From the NCBI GenBank assembly GCA_019421345.1, contig JAHZFL010000022.1:1-31797 (forward strand): a stretch of 31,797 nt of DNA, read 5' to 3'. The notes beneath the pieces are model-generated. The model saw only the letters and a program-made list of their open reading frames with translations. It ran no database searches and was not told the origin of the DNA. This stretch comes from Roseburia sp. (GTDB lineage: Bacteria > Bacillota > Clostridia > Lachnospirales > Lachnospiraceae). Of the stretch, positions 1-6,918 are shown in pieces. The position numbers were made by a program, and so were the translations under genes. Positions within the stretch are counted from its first letter, which is position 1. Every line of letters starts with the position of its first letter.

Positions 1-92
1 GTACTGCGGGATTTTTCCACGGTCAGTGTAACAAATGTTTGACAAACCTACAAAACAGAACACATTTTCTTATTTTTTCATCTATTTCTCTC

Positions 93-121
93 TTGTCATA
101 TAGTTTTGAAAACTATATAAT
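93..121 (+). promoter_or_regulatory. Promoter of the DUF1836 gene with a palindromic operator in its spacer
   Basis: A TTGTCA -35 box (93-98) and a perfect TATAAT -10 box (116-121) are separated by exactly 17 bp. The spacer is filled by the palindrome TAGTTTTGAAAACTA (101-115), which extends imperfectly to a 21-bp dyad at 98-118. A regulator bound there would block RNA polymerase directly. The same 15-bp palindrome, with a different central base, lies in the hemolysin III promoter region (19600-19614). The promoter is seen directly; autorepression is inferred. Confidence 0.8.
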
Positions 122-143
122 ATGAAATAAGAGGTGACAAAAT

Positions 144-764
144 ATGGATGCAAATACAAAGCAATTCTTGCGAAAACTGTTAGAAAGCCTGAAAAAGCTT
201 GATTATGTAAAGCCGGAGGACATTCCGAACATTGATTTATATATGGATCAGATCACAACCTTTATGGATTCCCAGCTTGCCGATTTTAAGCGTCATGAGG
301 ATGACAAAATCCTGACTAAGACCATGATCAACAACTATGCCAAAAATAATCTGCTCCCGCCGCCGGACAAGAAAAAATACAGCAAGGAGCACATGCTTAC
401 ACTGATCTTTATTTATTATTTCAAGAGCATTTTGAGCATTGGAGATATTCAGAGCATCTTAAACCCGATTACGGACAAGTACTTTGGCAAAAAGGATGAG
501 AACACCTACAGTCTTGAAGATATTTATAAGGAGGTCTTTGGGCTGGAGCATGAGGAAACCTTCCATGTTATGAAGGACATCACCAAAAAACTTCAGACCG
601 CACAGCAGACATTTCCCGACGCCTCGCAGGAAGATGCCGACCTGCTTCGCACCTTCAGCTTTATCTGTATGCTAAGCTATGACGTCTATGTAAAAAAGAC
701 ACTCATTGAAAAAATGATCGACCGTGCCGCAGCAGAGGCAGGCGAAACAAACACAAAAAAATAA
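144..764 (+). CDS. DUF1836 family protein, probable DNA-binding regulator
   Basis: A 206-residue protein with the features I know from the DUF1836 family: an IPNIDLYMDQ segment near residue 28, then LTKTMINNYAKNNLLPPP (about 57-74), which resembles a MerR-like helix-turn-helix, then a YSKEHML helix and a mostly helical C-terminus. The start ATG has a GAGGTGA ribosome binding site seven bases upstream. To my recollection, Bacillus subtilis YkrK, a repressor of the htpX membrane protease gene, belongs to this family; I could not check this. Its promoter carries a palindrome in the spacer that recurs at the hemolysin III promoter, so I infer an autorepressor with at least one membrane-protein target. 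The gene ends in a bidirectional terminator. Family assignment is firm; DNA-binding role is inferred. Confidence 0.85.
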   Translation: MDANTKQFLRKLLESLKKLDYVKPEDIPNIDLYMDQITTFMDSQLADFKRHEDDKILTKTMINNYAKNNLLPPPDKKKYSKEHMLTLIFIYYFKSILSIGDIQSILNPITDKYFGKKDENTYSLEDIYKEVFGLEHEETFHVMKDITKKLQTAQQTFPDASQEDADLLRTFSFICMLSYDVYVKKTLIEKMIDRAAAEAGETNTKK

Positions 765-806
765 CAGACTGCCGTACCTGTTTGTGTACGGCAGTCTGTT
801 ATTTTT
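757..806. terminator. Bidirectional intrinsic terminator
   Basis: A 21-bp perfect stem (757-777 with 786-806, 8-nt loop) with a GC-rich core ACTGCCGTAC flanked by an A-run on the left and a T-run on the right. It overlaps the end of the DUF1836 gene and serves the two convergent transcripts, the DUF1836 gene from the left and yerC from the right. Confidence 0.93.
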
Positions 807-852
807 ACAGAGAATGTCTCCGCAGACAGCGTGGCTCTGCGTCACCTTCTCT

Positions 853-1152
853 CTATTCTTGAGATTTCTCCTGCAACCGCGAAAATACCATATCATAACC
901 GTCATTTCCATAATTCAGGGAACGGTTCACACGGCTGATCGTTGCCGTAGACGCACCGGTTTTTTCAGCAATATCCAGATAGGTTTTCTGTTCACGAAGC
1001 ATCTTTGCGACCTCAAAGCGCTGCGACAGAGAGAGTAACTCATTGACAGTACAGACATCCTCAAAAAAAGTGTAGCACTCCTCTCTGTTTTGCAAACTTA
1101 AAATTGCATCAAAAAGATGATCAACTGCCTCTGTCCTAAGCTTTTTACTCAT
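853..1152 (-). CDS. yerC: TrpR-like regulator of the YerC/YecD family
   Basis: A 99-residue protein that fits the Trp-repressor-related YerC/YecD family. It has an N-terminal dimerisation helix region (TEAVDHLFDAILSL), then LSLSQRFEVAKML and a helix-turn-helix around TYLDIAEKTGASTATISRV, ending in NRSLNYGNDGY. I chose the ATG at 1152 because GAAGGAGT lies seven bases upstream. An upstream in-frame ATG at 1185 has no ribosome binding site and lies inside the predicted -10 box. In proteobacterial TrpR this fold binds tryptophan and DNA; the ligand and targets of the Firmicutes group are not evident here. It is monocistronic and convergent with the DUF1836 gene. Confidence 0.88.
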   Translation of the reverse strand: MSKKLRTEAVDHLFDAILSLQNREECYTFFEDVCTVNELLSLSQRFEVAKMLREQKTYLDIAEKTGASTATISRVNRSLNYGNDGYDMVFSRLQEKSQE

Positions 1153-1183
1153 AATCCTACTCCTTCTTTTTCCCTCTTTTGTC

Positions 1184-1212
1184 ATTTTATCATATTAAAG
1201 TTTTAAAGTAAA
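1184..1212 (-). promoter_or_regulatory. Promoter of yerC
   Basis: On the minus strand TTTACT (1212-1207) and TAAAAT (1189-1184) are separated by 17 bp. The -10 box ends about 32 bases before the yerC start at 1152. Confidence 0.7.
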
Positions 1213-1269
1213 CACTGTTTTGTCCGCTTTTATCCCCTAATTTCAGGCAAAGCCATGCAAAAACATGCC

Positions 1270-1298
1270 TTGCATTCATGGCACATGCTTGTTATAAT
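1270..1298 (+). promoter_or_regulatory. Promoter of the CPBP protease gene
   Basis: TTGCAT (1270-1275) and TATAAT (1293-1298) with a 17-bp spacer. This predicts an untranslated leader of about 60 bases before the ATG at 1364. Confidence 0.75.
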
Positions 1299-1363
1299 AA
1301 TAAAAATATTTTAAAATTGCAAGAGTTTTATTTTACATTTATGATAACCGGAGAACAGATTCT

Positions 1364-2245
1364 ATGAAAAAAGTCGGACATTTCTTTTTCGCGTTAGTAC
1401 CCTTCCTGCTGACAACTATCGTGCAGTATTGCGCCGTATTTTTTGGAATGGGCATTTCTGCCCTGTCAGAAGGTGCATGGTATACATTCGTTCAGCCTGC
1501 ACATTCCTTCTCCTTTATGGAGCTGAGCAGCTTATGGAGCAGCATCCCCTTTAATACAGTCATCATGATCGTTTATGCCACGATAAATATCGCCGTATTT
1601 GGAATTTGGTACTACGTCTGCTATGAAGGCAACATCCTGGACATACGCCGTACCTTTCATCCTATGACGGTCTTTGGCATCCTTCTTTTAATGCCCGGCA
1701 CACAATATCTGACCAGCTATCTGGTCTCTTTTGTTTCCGCCCTGTTTCCCCAGTGGCTGGAGCAGTATATGAGTTTAATGGAGAGTGCAGGCATGGACAG
1801 CTCCCTAACAGTCAGTATGTTCTGCTATTCCGTGCTTTTTGCACCGATCTCCGAGGAGCTTATTTTCCGTGGTGTCACGCTCCGTCAGGCAAGGCGCGCA
1901 CTTCCTTTTTGGGCGGCAAATATCCTGCAGGCTGTATTGTTCGGCGTTTTCCACATGAATCTCCTGCAGGGAATCTATGCTTTTTTCCTTGGTCTGATAC
2001 TAGGCTATGTCTGCCACCGCGGCGGCAGTCTTTCTCATGCCATACTGCTGCATATCCTCTTTAACTTCTGGGGAACTGTCATCAGCCAGTTTATCACTAT
2101 CGGGGACTCCGTCTTTTCCTTTTTATTCTGGCTGTTCTTTAGTATCTCTGTCACAGTGGGCGGACTGCTCCTCTTTCGCGCAGGAGCGATCCGAAAATCC
2201 ACACAGACAGCCTCTAACACTTCAAGTACGCCTCCAGGCATCTGA
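1364..2245 (+). CDS. CPBP family intramembrane metalloprotease
   Basis: A 293-residue multi-pass membrane protein. The C-terminal half carries the three CPBP (Abi) glutamic-type protease motifs: EELIFRG near residue 165, FGVFHMN near 193 and HAILLHILFNFWG near 225. The Glu pair, Arg and two His expected for catalysis are present. Members include the CAAX prenyl protease Rce1 and bacteriocin self-immunity proteins; the substrate cannot be read from sequence. The tail after about residue 270 is hydrophilic and Ser/Thr rich. The gene has its own promoter and overlaps the 3' end of the convergent hisC-like gene by 32 bp. No bacteriocin precursor is visible nearby. Confidence 0.88.
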   Translation: MKKVGHFFFALVPFLLTTIVQYCAVFFGMGISALSEGAWYTFVQPAHSFSFMELSSLWSSIPFNTVIMIVYATINIAVFGIWYYVCYEGNILDIRRTFHPMTVFGILLLMPGTQYLTSYLVSFVSALFPQWLEQYMSLMESAGMDSSLTVSMFCYSVLFAPISEELIFRGVTLRQARRALPFWAANILQAVLFGVFHMNLLQGIYAFFLGLILGYVCHRGGSLSHAILLHILFNFWGTVISQFITIGDSVFSFLFWLFFSISVTVGGLLLFRAGAIRKSTQTASNTSSTPPGI

Positions 2246-3272
2246 CCAGCGTTTCCATCTCTGTCTGCGTACCGATACTGATACGCAGATAGTTATCGAT
2301 ACGCGCCTTCTGAAAATGGCGCACATAAATATTTTTTTCCTTTAACGCTTCAAATATATCACGCGCCGCAGCTCTTTTATGCGCTGCAAAAATAAAATTC
2401 GCCTTGGAATCCGTACAAAAAAAGCCTAAACGCTCCAATTCCCTTCTGCTCCATGCTCTCGTCGCTATAATTTTTTCTCTTGTCTCCTCAAAATATTCCT
2501 GATCACGCATCGCCTCCACGCCAAGCATCAGCGCTGCATAGCTTAAGGTATACGAATTAAACGAATATTTCACGTCATTGAGATAGCTGATCAGCTTCGG
2601 GCTTCCCAGCGCAAACCCGATCCGCATTCCGGCAAGAGAACGCGACTTGGAAAAGGTCTGCACGATCAAAAGGTTCTCATATTTTGCAAGGAGCGGGAGT
2701 GCTGACTGACCGCCAAAGTCAATATATGCCTCATCCACAACCACCACCGACTGCCTGTTGTGCGAAAGAATGCGCTCCACCTCCGAAAGCTCCATGAAAA
2801 TACCGGTCGGTGCATTTGGATTTGGAAAAATCACGCCTCCGTTTTCGCTATCATAGTCCTCGGCCCGAATCTTAAAATTCTCATCCAAAGCCCTTGTCTC
2901 ATATGGAATCCGCAGCATATCTGCCCACACATCATAAAAAGAATAAGTAATATCCGGAAACAAAATCGGTTTTGCGGAATTAAAAAATGTCAGAAAAATC
3001 ATGGCAAGCACATCATCAGAACCAACGCCTGCAAAAATCTGACTGCTGCTAAGCCCATAATACGCTGCAATCTCATCCACTAGCACCCCGCAGTCCGGCG
3101 CAGGATAAAAGCGCAGCCGCTCTGCATCAAGCTTTTTTAAAGTCGCGCGCACCCCCGGCGCAGGCGGATATGGATTCTCATTCGTATTTAACTTTATAAC
3201 TCCCTGCTCCTTAGGCTGTTCTCCCGGAACATATGGCAAAACCCTTCGCACATAATCTTCCCAGTGATCCAT
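2214..3272 (-). CDS. hisC: Histidinol-phosphate aminotransferase-like PLP enzyme
   Basis: A 352-residue class I/II fold-type I aminotransferase, the usual length for HisC. It begins with the HisC-type substrate-entry segment IKLNTNENPYPP (about residues 26-37), followed by NPNAPTG, VVVDEAYIDF and the PLP-lysine motif TFSKSRSLAGMRIGFA, and a C-terminal YLRISIGT. It converts imidazole-acetol phosphate and glutamate to histidinol phosphate in histidine synthesis; related enzymes act on aromatic amino acids. The start has a GGGAGGTGA site lying inside the end of the upstream aminotransferase gene, with only 6 bp between them, so the two are translationally coupled. No other his genes are in the window, so the physiological substrate is open. 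Confidence 0.85.
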   Translation of the reverse strand: MDHWEDYVRRVLPYVPGEQPKEQGVIKLNTNENPYPPAPGVRATLKKLDAERLRFYPAPDCGVLVDEIAAYYGLSSSQIFAGVGSDDVLAMIFLTFFNSAKPILFPDITYSFYDVWADMLRIPYETRALDENFKIRAEDYDSENGGVIFPNPNAPTGIFMELSEVERILSHNRQSVVVVDEAYIDFGGQSALPLLAKYENLLIVQTFSKSRSLAGMRIGFALGSPKLISYLNDVKYSFNSYTLSYAALMLGVEAMRDQEYFEETREKIIATRAWSRRELERLGFFCTDSKANFIFAAHKRAAARDIFEALKEKNIYVRHFQKARIDNYLRISIGTQTEMETLVRCLEAYLKC

Positions 3273-3278
3273 TATTTC

Positions 3279-4499
3279 TCACCTCCCAAACGTTTTTCTT
3301 CCAAAACAGACCTCCGCCAGCCTTCCAAACGCCTTTCGCGAATTTTTTACAGTTTCATGCGAAACACAGTATGCCAGACGGACATACCCCGGACATCCGA
3401 ACGCGCTGCCACCTACCAGCAAAATGTGCAGCCGCTTTGCCTCTCCTATAAAATCCTCCTCCCGCTCAAACGGCGATTTCACCCACAAATAAAAAGCTCC
3501 CTCCGGCTTGATACAGGTAAAGCCAAGCTCGGTCAGATATTCGTACAGCGCCATGCGATTTTTATTATAAAACTCGACGTCCGCTTTCTCGCTTAAACAT
3601 CTTGCTACCGCATTCTGCATCAGAGAGGGCGCGTTCACAAATCCAAGCGTACGGTTAGCGATCTCCATGCCGCGGATAAGCGCCTCCGCATCGGAAGCCT
3701 CACTCGGAACAGCCACATAGCCAAGCCGCTCTCCCGGCAAAGACAACGACTTACTGAATGAATAGGCTACAATCGTATTCTTATAATAATCCGTCAAAAA
3801 ATCTTCGGTTGCCCCGTCGTAGACAAGCTCACGATACGGCTCATCGGAAACGAGGTAAATATCCGTGCCATACTTCTGCTGCCCACGCTCCATAATCGCA
3901 GCAATCGCCTCCAATGTTTTCGGCTTATAAACCACCCCGGTCGGATTATTGGGCGTGTTGACAAGCACTACCCTCGTTTTTTCCGAAATCTTTTTCTCTA
4001 AATCTTCCAGATTGGGCTCAAACGTCTCAAAATCTGGCTGCACAACCACAAGCTTCGCATGAAAATTCTCCGCATACTGACGATATTCGCCAAAAAACGG
4101 AGCAAACACAAGCACCTCGTCCTCCGGGTCTAACAGCGTCTGAAAAATAATATTCAGCGCGCCGGCAGCGCCGACCGTCATGATCAAATTATGCGCCGAA
4201 AAATTTGTCCCGAATCGCTCGTTTAAATTTTCTGCAATCGCCTGCCGCACACTGACATGTCCCGCATTTTCCATATACCCGTGAAGCGCCTGCGCCCCCT
4301 CCTCCCATGCATCACTCTCTATGGTAAGCTGCCTGATCGCCTGATTTAACGCCGCAGGAGGCGGCGCTGCCGGATTTCCCAGAGAAAAATCATATACATT
4401 TTCTGCGCCATAGCGCGCAGCCATCTCCTTCCCCTCCACAAACATTGCCCGAATCGCCGAGCTTCCCTCCAGAGCCTTTTTTATCCTTTTTGAAACCAT
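3279..4499 (-). CDS. Pyridoxal phosphate-dependent class I/II aminotransferase
   Basis: A fold-type I aminotransferase of about 406 residues (AspC/AlaT-like). Visible motifs are YDFSLGNPAAPPP near the N-terminus, a GAAGALN phosphate-binding turn, NTPNNPTG, SDEPYRELVYDG and the PLP-lysine motif SFSKSLSLPGERLGY. The substrate is not decided by sequence alone. I place the start at ATG 4499, with GAGG six to eight bases upstream. An in-frame ATG pair at 4538 and 4535 would sit at or beside the predicted transcription start. First gene of a two-gene unit with the hisC-like gene downstream. Confidence 0.87.
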   Translation of the reverse strand: MVSKRIKKALEGSSAIRAMFVEGKEMAARYGAENVYDFSLGNPAAPPPAALNQAIRQLTIESDAWEEGAQALHGYMENAGHVSVRQAIAENLNERFGTNFSAHNLIMTVGAAGALNIIFQTLLDPEDEVLVFAPFFGEYRQYAENFHAKLVVVQPDFETFEPNLEDLEKKISEKTRVVLVNTPNNPTGVVYKPKTLEAIAAIMERGQQKYGTDIYLVSDEPYRELVYDGATEDFLTDYYKNTIVAYSFSKSLSLPGERLGYVAVPSEASDAEALIRGMEIANRTLGFVNAPSLMQNAVARCLSEKADVEFYNKNRMALYEYLTELGFTCIKPEGAFYLWVKSPFEREEDFIGEAKRLHILLVGGSAFGCPGYVRLAYCVSHETVKNSRKAFGRLAEVCFGRKTFGR

Positions 4500-4543
4500 T
4501 TGAAACCTCATTTCCGATGATGCTCTGTTCCGCATCATTCCTT

Positions 4544-4571
4544 CTTATACTTTATCAAACTAGCGTGACAA
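4544..4571 (-). promoter_or_regulatory. Candidate promoter of the aminotransferase pair
   Basis: Minus-strand TTGTCA (4571-4566) and TATAAG (4549-4544) with 16-bp spacing. An overlapping alternative is TTTACT (4577-4572) with TAAAGT (4554-4549), spaced 17 bp. Both put the transcription start close to the upstream ATG pair, favouring the start at 4499. Confidence 0.55.
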
Positions 4572-4612
4572 AGTAAATAGATTTATAAGAAAACACAAGA
4601 CTTATTTTCCGC

Positions 4613-4711
4613 CTGCGGCGGGTCGCATCAGCGACACGATTCCCTTCCGCCGCAGTGTGTGCCCACGGATGGTTTTACGTCATAGGGAACGAAGCTTCGT
4701 ATGACGTAAAA
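4613..4711. repeat. Cluster of inverted repeats downstream of serS
   Basis: Two hairpin-forming units lie between the serS terminator and the aminotransferase promoter. CTGCGGCGG (4613-4621) pairs with CCGCCGCAG (4647-4655), enclosing a smaller GTCGC/GCGAC stem. TTTTACGTCATA (4673-4684) pairs with TATGACGTAAAA (4700-4711), with the palindrome ACGAAGCTTCGT (4689-4700) inside. No U-run follows on the serS strand, so these are not simple terminators; they look REP-like. Confidence 0.5.
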
Positions 4712-4751
4712 AAGCCCGTACACAGTGATTTAAAATTTACACTGCATACGG
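4708..4751 (-). terminator. Intrinsic terminator of serS
   Basis: On the minus strand CCGTATGCAGTG (4751-4740) pairs with CACTGTGTACGG (4727-4716), 10 of 12 positions, and is followed after GC by six T residues (4713-4708). It lies 40 bases after the serS stop. Confidence 0.85.
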
Positions 4752-4790
4752 ACTGTTCCCCATAAGCGATCTGTCCCTAACGAACATCTC

Positions 4791-6080
4791 CTATTTTACC
4801 GGAACCAGCTTCTCCTTACCTCCCATATACGGACGAAGCGCCTCCGGAACATTGACGCTTCCGTCTGCATTGAGATTATTCTCAAGGAATGCGATCAGCA
4901 TTCGCGGAGGAGCCACCACGGTATTATTTAGCGTATGTGCAAAATATTTATTGCCGTCCTTGCTCTTGACACGAATCTTTAATCGTCTTGCCTGTGCATC
5001 GCCGAGGTTTGAACAGCTTCCCACCTCAAAATACTTCTTCTGTCTCGGAGACCACGCCTCCACATCACAGGACTTCACCTTAAGGTCTGCCAAATCTCCC
5101 GAACAGCACTCTAACGTGCGCACCGGAATATCGAGGCTGCGGAATAAATCAACTGTATTTTTCCAAAGCTTTTCATAATATAGCTTTGACTCCTCCGGCT
5201 TGCAGACAACGATCATCTCCTGCTTCTCAAACTGATGGATGCGGTAAACACCGCGCTCCTCAATACCATGCGCACCCTTTTCCTTACGGAAACACGGAGA
5301 ATAGGATGTCAGCGTGTACGGAAGCTTTTCCTCCTCGTTCATCGTATCAATAAATTTTCCGATCATGGAATGCTCGGAAGTGCCGATGAGGTAAAGGTCC
5401 TCTCCCTCAATCTTGTACATCATCGCATCCATCTCATCAAAGCTCATGACACCGGTCACAACACTGCTGCGGATCATAAACGGCGGAATCACATAAGTAA
5501 ATCCACGGTCGATCATAAAGTCTCTTGCATAAGAAATTACGGCAGAATGCAGCCTTGCAATCTCTCCCATCAGATAGTAAAAGCCGTTCCCTGCAACCTT
5601 TCCGGCTGCCTCCAGATCGATCCCTTCAAATCGCTCCATGATCTCTGTATGATATGGTATCTCAAATTCGGGCACAACCGGCTCTCCAAACTTCTCAATT
5701 TCAACATTGCAGGAATCATCCTTACCGATCGGAACAGACGGGTCGATGATGTTTGGAATCGTCATCATAATCCTTGTCACTTTTTCCTGCAGCTCTTTTT
5801 CCTTCTCCTGAAGCTCGGCCAGACGCTCGGCTCCTGCTGCAACCTGTGCCTTAACTTCCTCTGCCTCCGCTTTCTTTCCCTGTCCCATCAGCTTTCCGAT
5901 TTCTTTGGAAAGCTGATTTCTCTTGGCACGAAGCTCGTCCGCCTCCTGCTGTGTCTTTCGCGCCTGTGCATCCAGCTCAATGACCTCATCCACCAGCGGC
6001 AGCTTGTGATCCTGAAACTTTTTCTTAATATTCTCCTTCACCACATCAGGATTTTCCCGTAAAAACTTTAAATCAATCAT
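4791..6080 (-). CDS. serS: Serine--tRNA ligase
   Basis: A 429-residue class II aminoacyl-tRNA synthetase that charges tRNA-Ser (and tRNA-Sec) with serine. An N-terminal long coiled-coil tRNA-binding arm spans about residues 30-110. The catalytic core follows, with TSEHSMIG, the motif 2 segment SPCFRKEKGAHG, RIHQFEKQEM, and a motif 3 region HTLNNTVVAPPRMLIAFLENN. The motif 3 loop differs from the common bacterial HTLNGSGLAVGRTLVA, though the Arg is kept; I recognise this variant from Lachnospiraceae SerRS. A T-box leader precedes the gene, so expression should rise when tRNA-Ser is uncharged. Confidence 0.97.
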   Translation of the reverse strand: MIDLKFLRENPDVVKENIKKKFQDHKLPLVDEVIELDAQARKTQQEADELRAKRNQLSKEIGKLMGQGKKAEAEEVKAQVAAGAERLAELQEKEKELQEKVTRIMMTIPNIIDPSVPIGKDDSCNVEIEKFGEPVVPEFEIPYHTEIMERFEGIDLEAAGKVAGNGFYYLMGEIARLHSAVISYARDFMIDRGFTYVIPPFMIRSSVVTGVMSFDEMDAMMYKIEGEDLYLIGTSEHSMIGKFIDTMNEEEKLPYTLTSYSPCFRKEKGAHGIEERGVYRIHQFEKQEMIVVCKPEESKLYYEKLWKNTVDLFRSLDIPVRTLECCSGDLADLKVKSCDVEAWSPRQKKYFEVGSCSNLGDAQARRLKIRVKSKDGNKYFAHTLNNTVVAPPRMLIAFLENNLNADGSVNVPEALRPYMGGKEKLVPVK

Positions 6081-6119
6081 TCCTCTACCTCTTTCTGCGG
6101 CATCTGCTCCGCTCCTTAT

Positions 6120-6385
6120 TTTCCAGATAACACAAAAACCTTCCGTCCTGTGTCATCCTGCCAGTTTCCTGACATCTGCACTGGGACGAAAGGTTATTCT
6201 TCCGCGTTGCCACCCATATTGCCGCATAAAGCGACCTCTCAAAACGTACGGTAAAGGGTACGAACCTTGCGGCTTTCACCGCCGACTCAAAAAGTGGAAA
6301 GATTCTATCCTGCACCGGCTCACACCAGCCGCCGGCTCTCTGAAACAGTATTCAAATCGCAGCTTTTGTCATTGTCGAAATCTTT
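6120..6385 (-). ncRNA. T-box leader of serS
   Basis: The minus strand carries the near-invariant T-box sequence TGGGTGGCAACGCGG (6216-6202). It is preceded by a Stem I region rich in paired segments (around 6310-6342) and followed by a terminator helix. A candidate specifier codon UCC (serine), followed by a purine, lies at 6298-6296 within TTTCCAC; the codon choice is my inference. Uncharged tRNA-Ser would pair with specifier and T-box bulge and favour the antiterminator. The outer limits are approximate. Confidence 0.92.
6133..6195 (-). terminator. Regulated terminator of the serS T-box
   Basis: On the minus strand AACCTTTCGTCC (from 6195) pairs with GGACGGAAGGTT (ending 6136) and continues into a T-run. 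The left arm lies directly after the T-box sequence, as expected for a T-box antiterminator/terminator switch. Confidence 0.85.
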
Positions 6386-6403
6386 TAACGATTATCTTAT
6401 ACA

Positions 6404-6432
6404 ATTTTACCCCGAGTATGCGTGTTTGTAAA
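6404..6432 (-). promoter_or_regulatory. Promoter of the serS T-box transcript
   Basis: Minus-strand TTTACA (6432-6427) and TAAAAT (6409-6404) with a 17-bp spacer, positioned just upstream of the T-box leader. Confidence 0.7.
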
Positions 6433-6663
6433 GGTTTTTTGCAAAATAAGCTCATTGCTTATCAAGCTCAATTTACCATATGGTTTTCATCCAACACAGA
6501 TAAACAGACTGCTCCGTACTCTGTTCCGGCACAGTTCCAGTTCCACATATAGGCTCTTTAAGATTTCTTTTATAGTGAAAAGTATACTTAAACTGCTTAA
6601 CTAACGATACTATGAATTAACTGTCTGGTTCGATTTCTAAGCCTTCACTTGCTCCCCCATTCT

Positions 6664-6915
6664 CTAATAATAAGCGTACATATAGCTTTGAATGTCATCC
6701 AGAACCTTACGGTATCCCTCTGGTATTGTAGACTGAAATACTGTAAGTTCCTGTTTCTCCGTCTGTATCTCCTGCACTTTCAATTCCTCTTGCATGGCTT
6801 GTTCGAGATCCATTTCGATTTTTTCCTGTGAATTTTCACTACATCCTACGAGCAATATCATACCTAACACGAGACAAGATACAGTTGCTCCGAATCGTTT
6901 CCTTTTTTCAATCAC
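6664..6915 (-). CDS. Small putative lipoprotein, possibly truncated
   Basis: An 83-residue protein with a signal sequence (KRKRFGATVSCLVLGMILLVGC) and a lipobox LLVGC, so Cys at about residue 25 should be lipidated. The rest is acidic, Gln/Glu rich and probably helical, ending DDIQSYMYAYY. The start is GTG with a purine-rich site (GGGGAGAGA) about nine bases upstream; it begins 3 bp after the glycosyltransferase stop, making it the last gene of the ABC/CgeB operon. The 3' flank (6617-6660) encodes short peptide-like pieces in shifting frames, such as RMGEQVK and GLEIEPDS, so the protein may once have been longer. No family recognised. From 6440 to 6663 I see no other gene. Confidence 0.6.
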   Translation of the reverse strand: MIEKRKRFGATVSCLVLGMILLVGCSENSQEKIEMDLEQAMQEELKVQEIQTEKQELTVFQSTIPEGYRKVLDDIQSYMYAYY

Positions 6916-6918
6916 TCC

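Noticed and set aside
724..1038. A plus-strand open frame crossing the terminator after the DUF1836 gene
   Set aside because: It spans a strong hairpin and the opposite-strand yerC gene, and has no ribosome binding site.
4673..4711. Hairpin TTTTACGTCATA/TATGACGTAAAA as a terminator
   Set aside because: No U-run follows on the minus strand, and a better serS terminator lies just upstream in the transcript (4708-4751).
5235..6062. A 275-codon plus-strand open frame
   Set aside because: It is antisense to serS, which is certain from its synthetase motifs.
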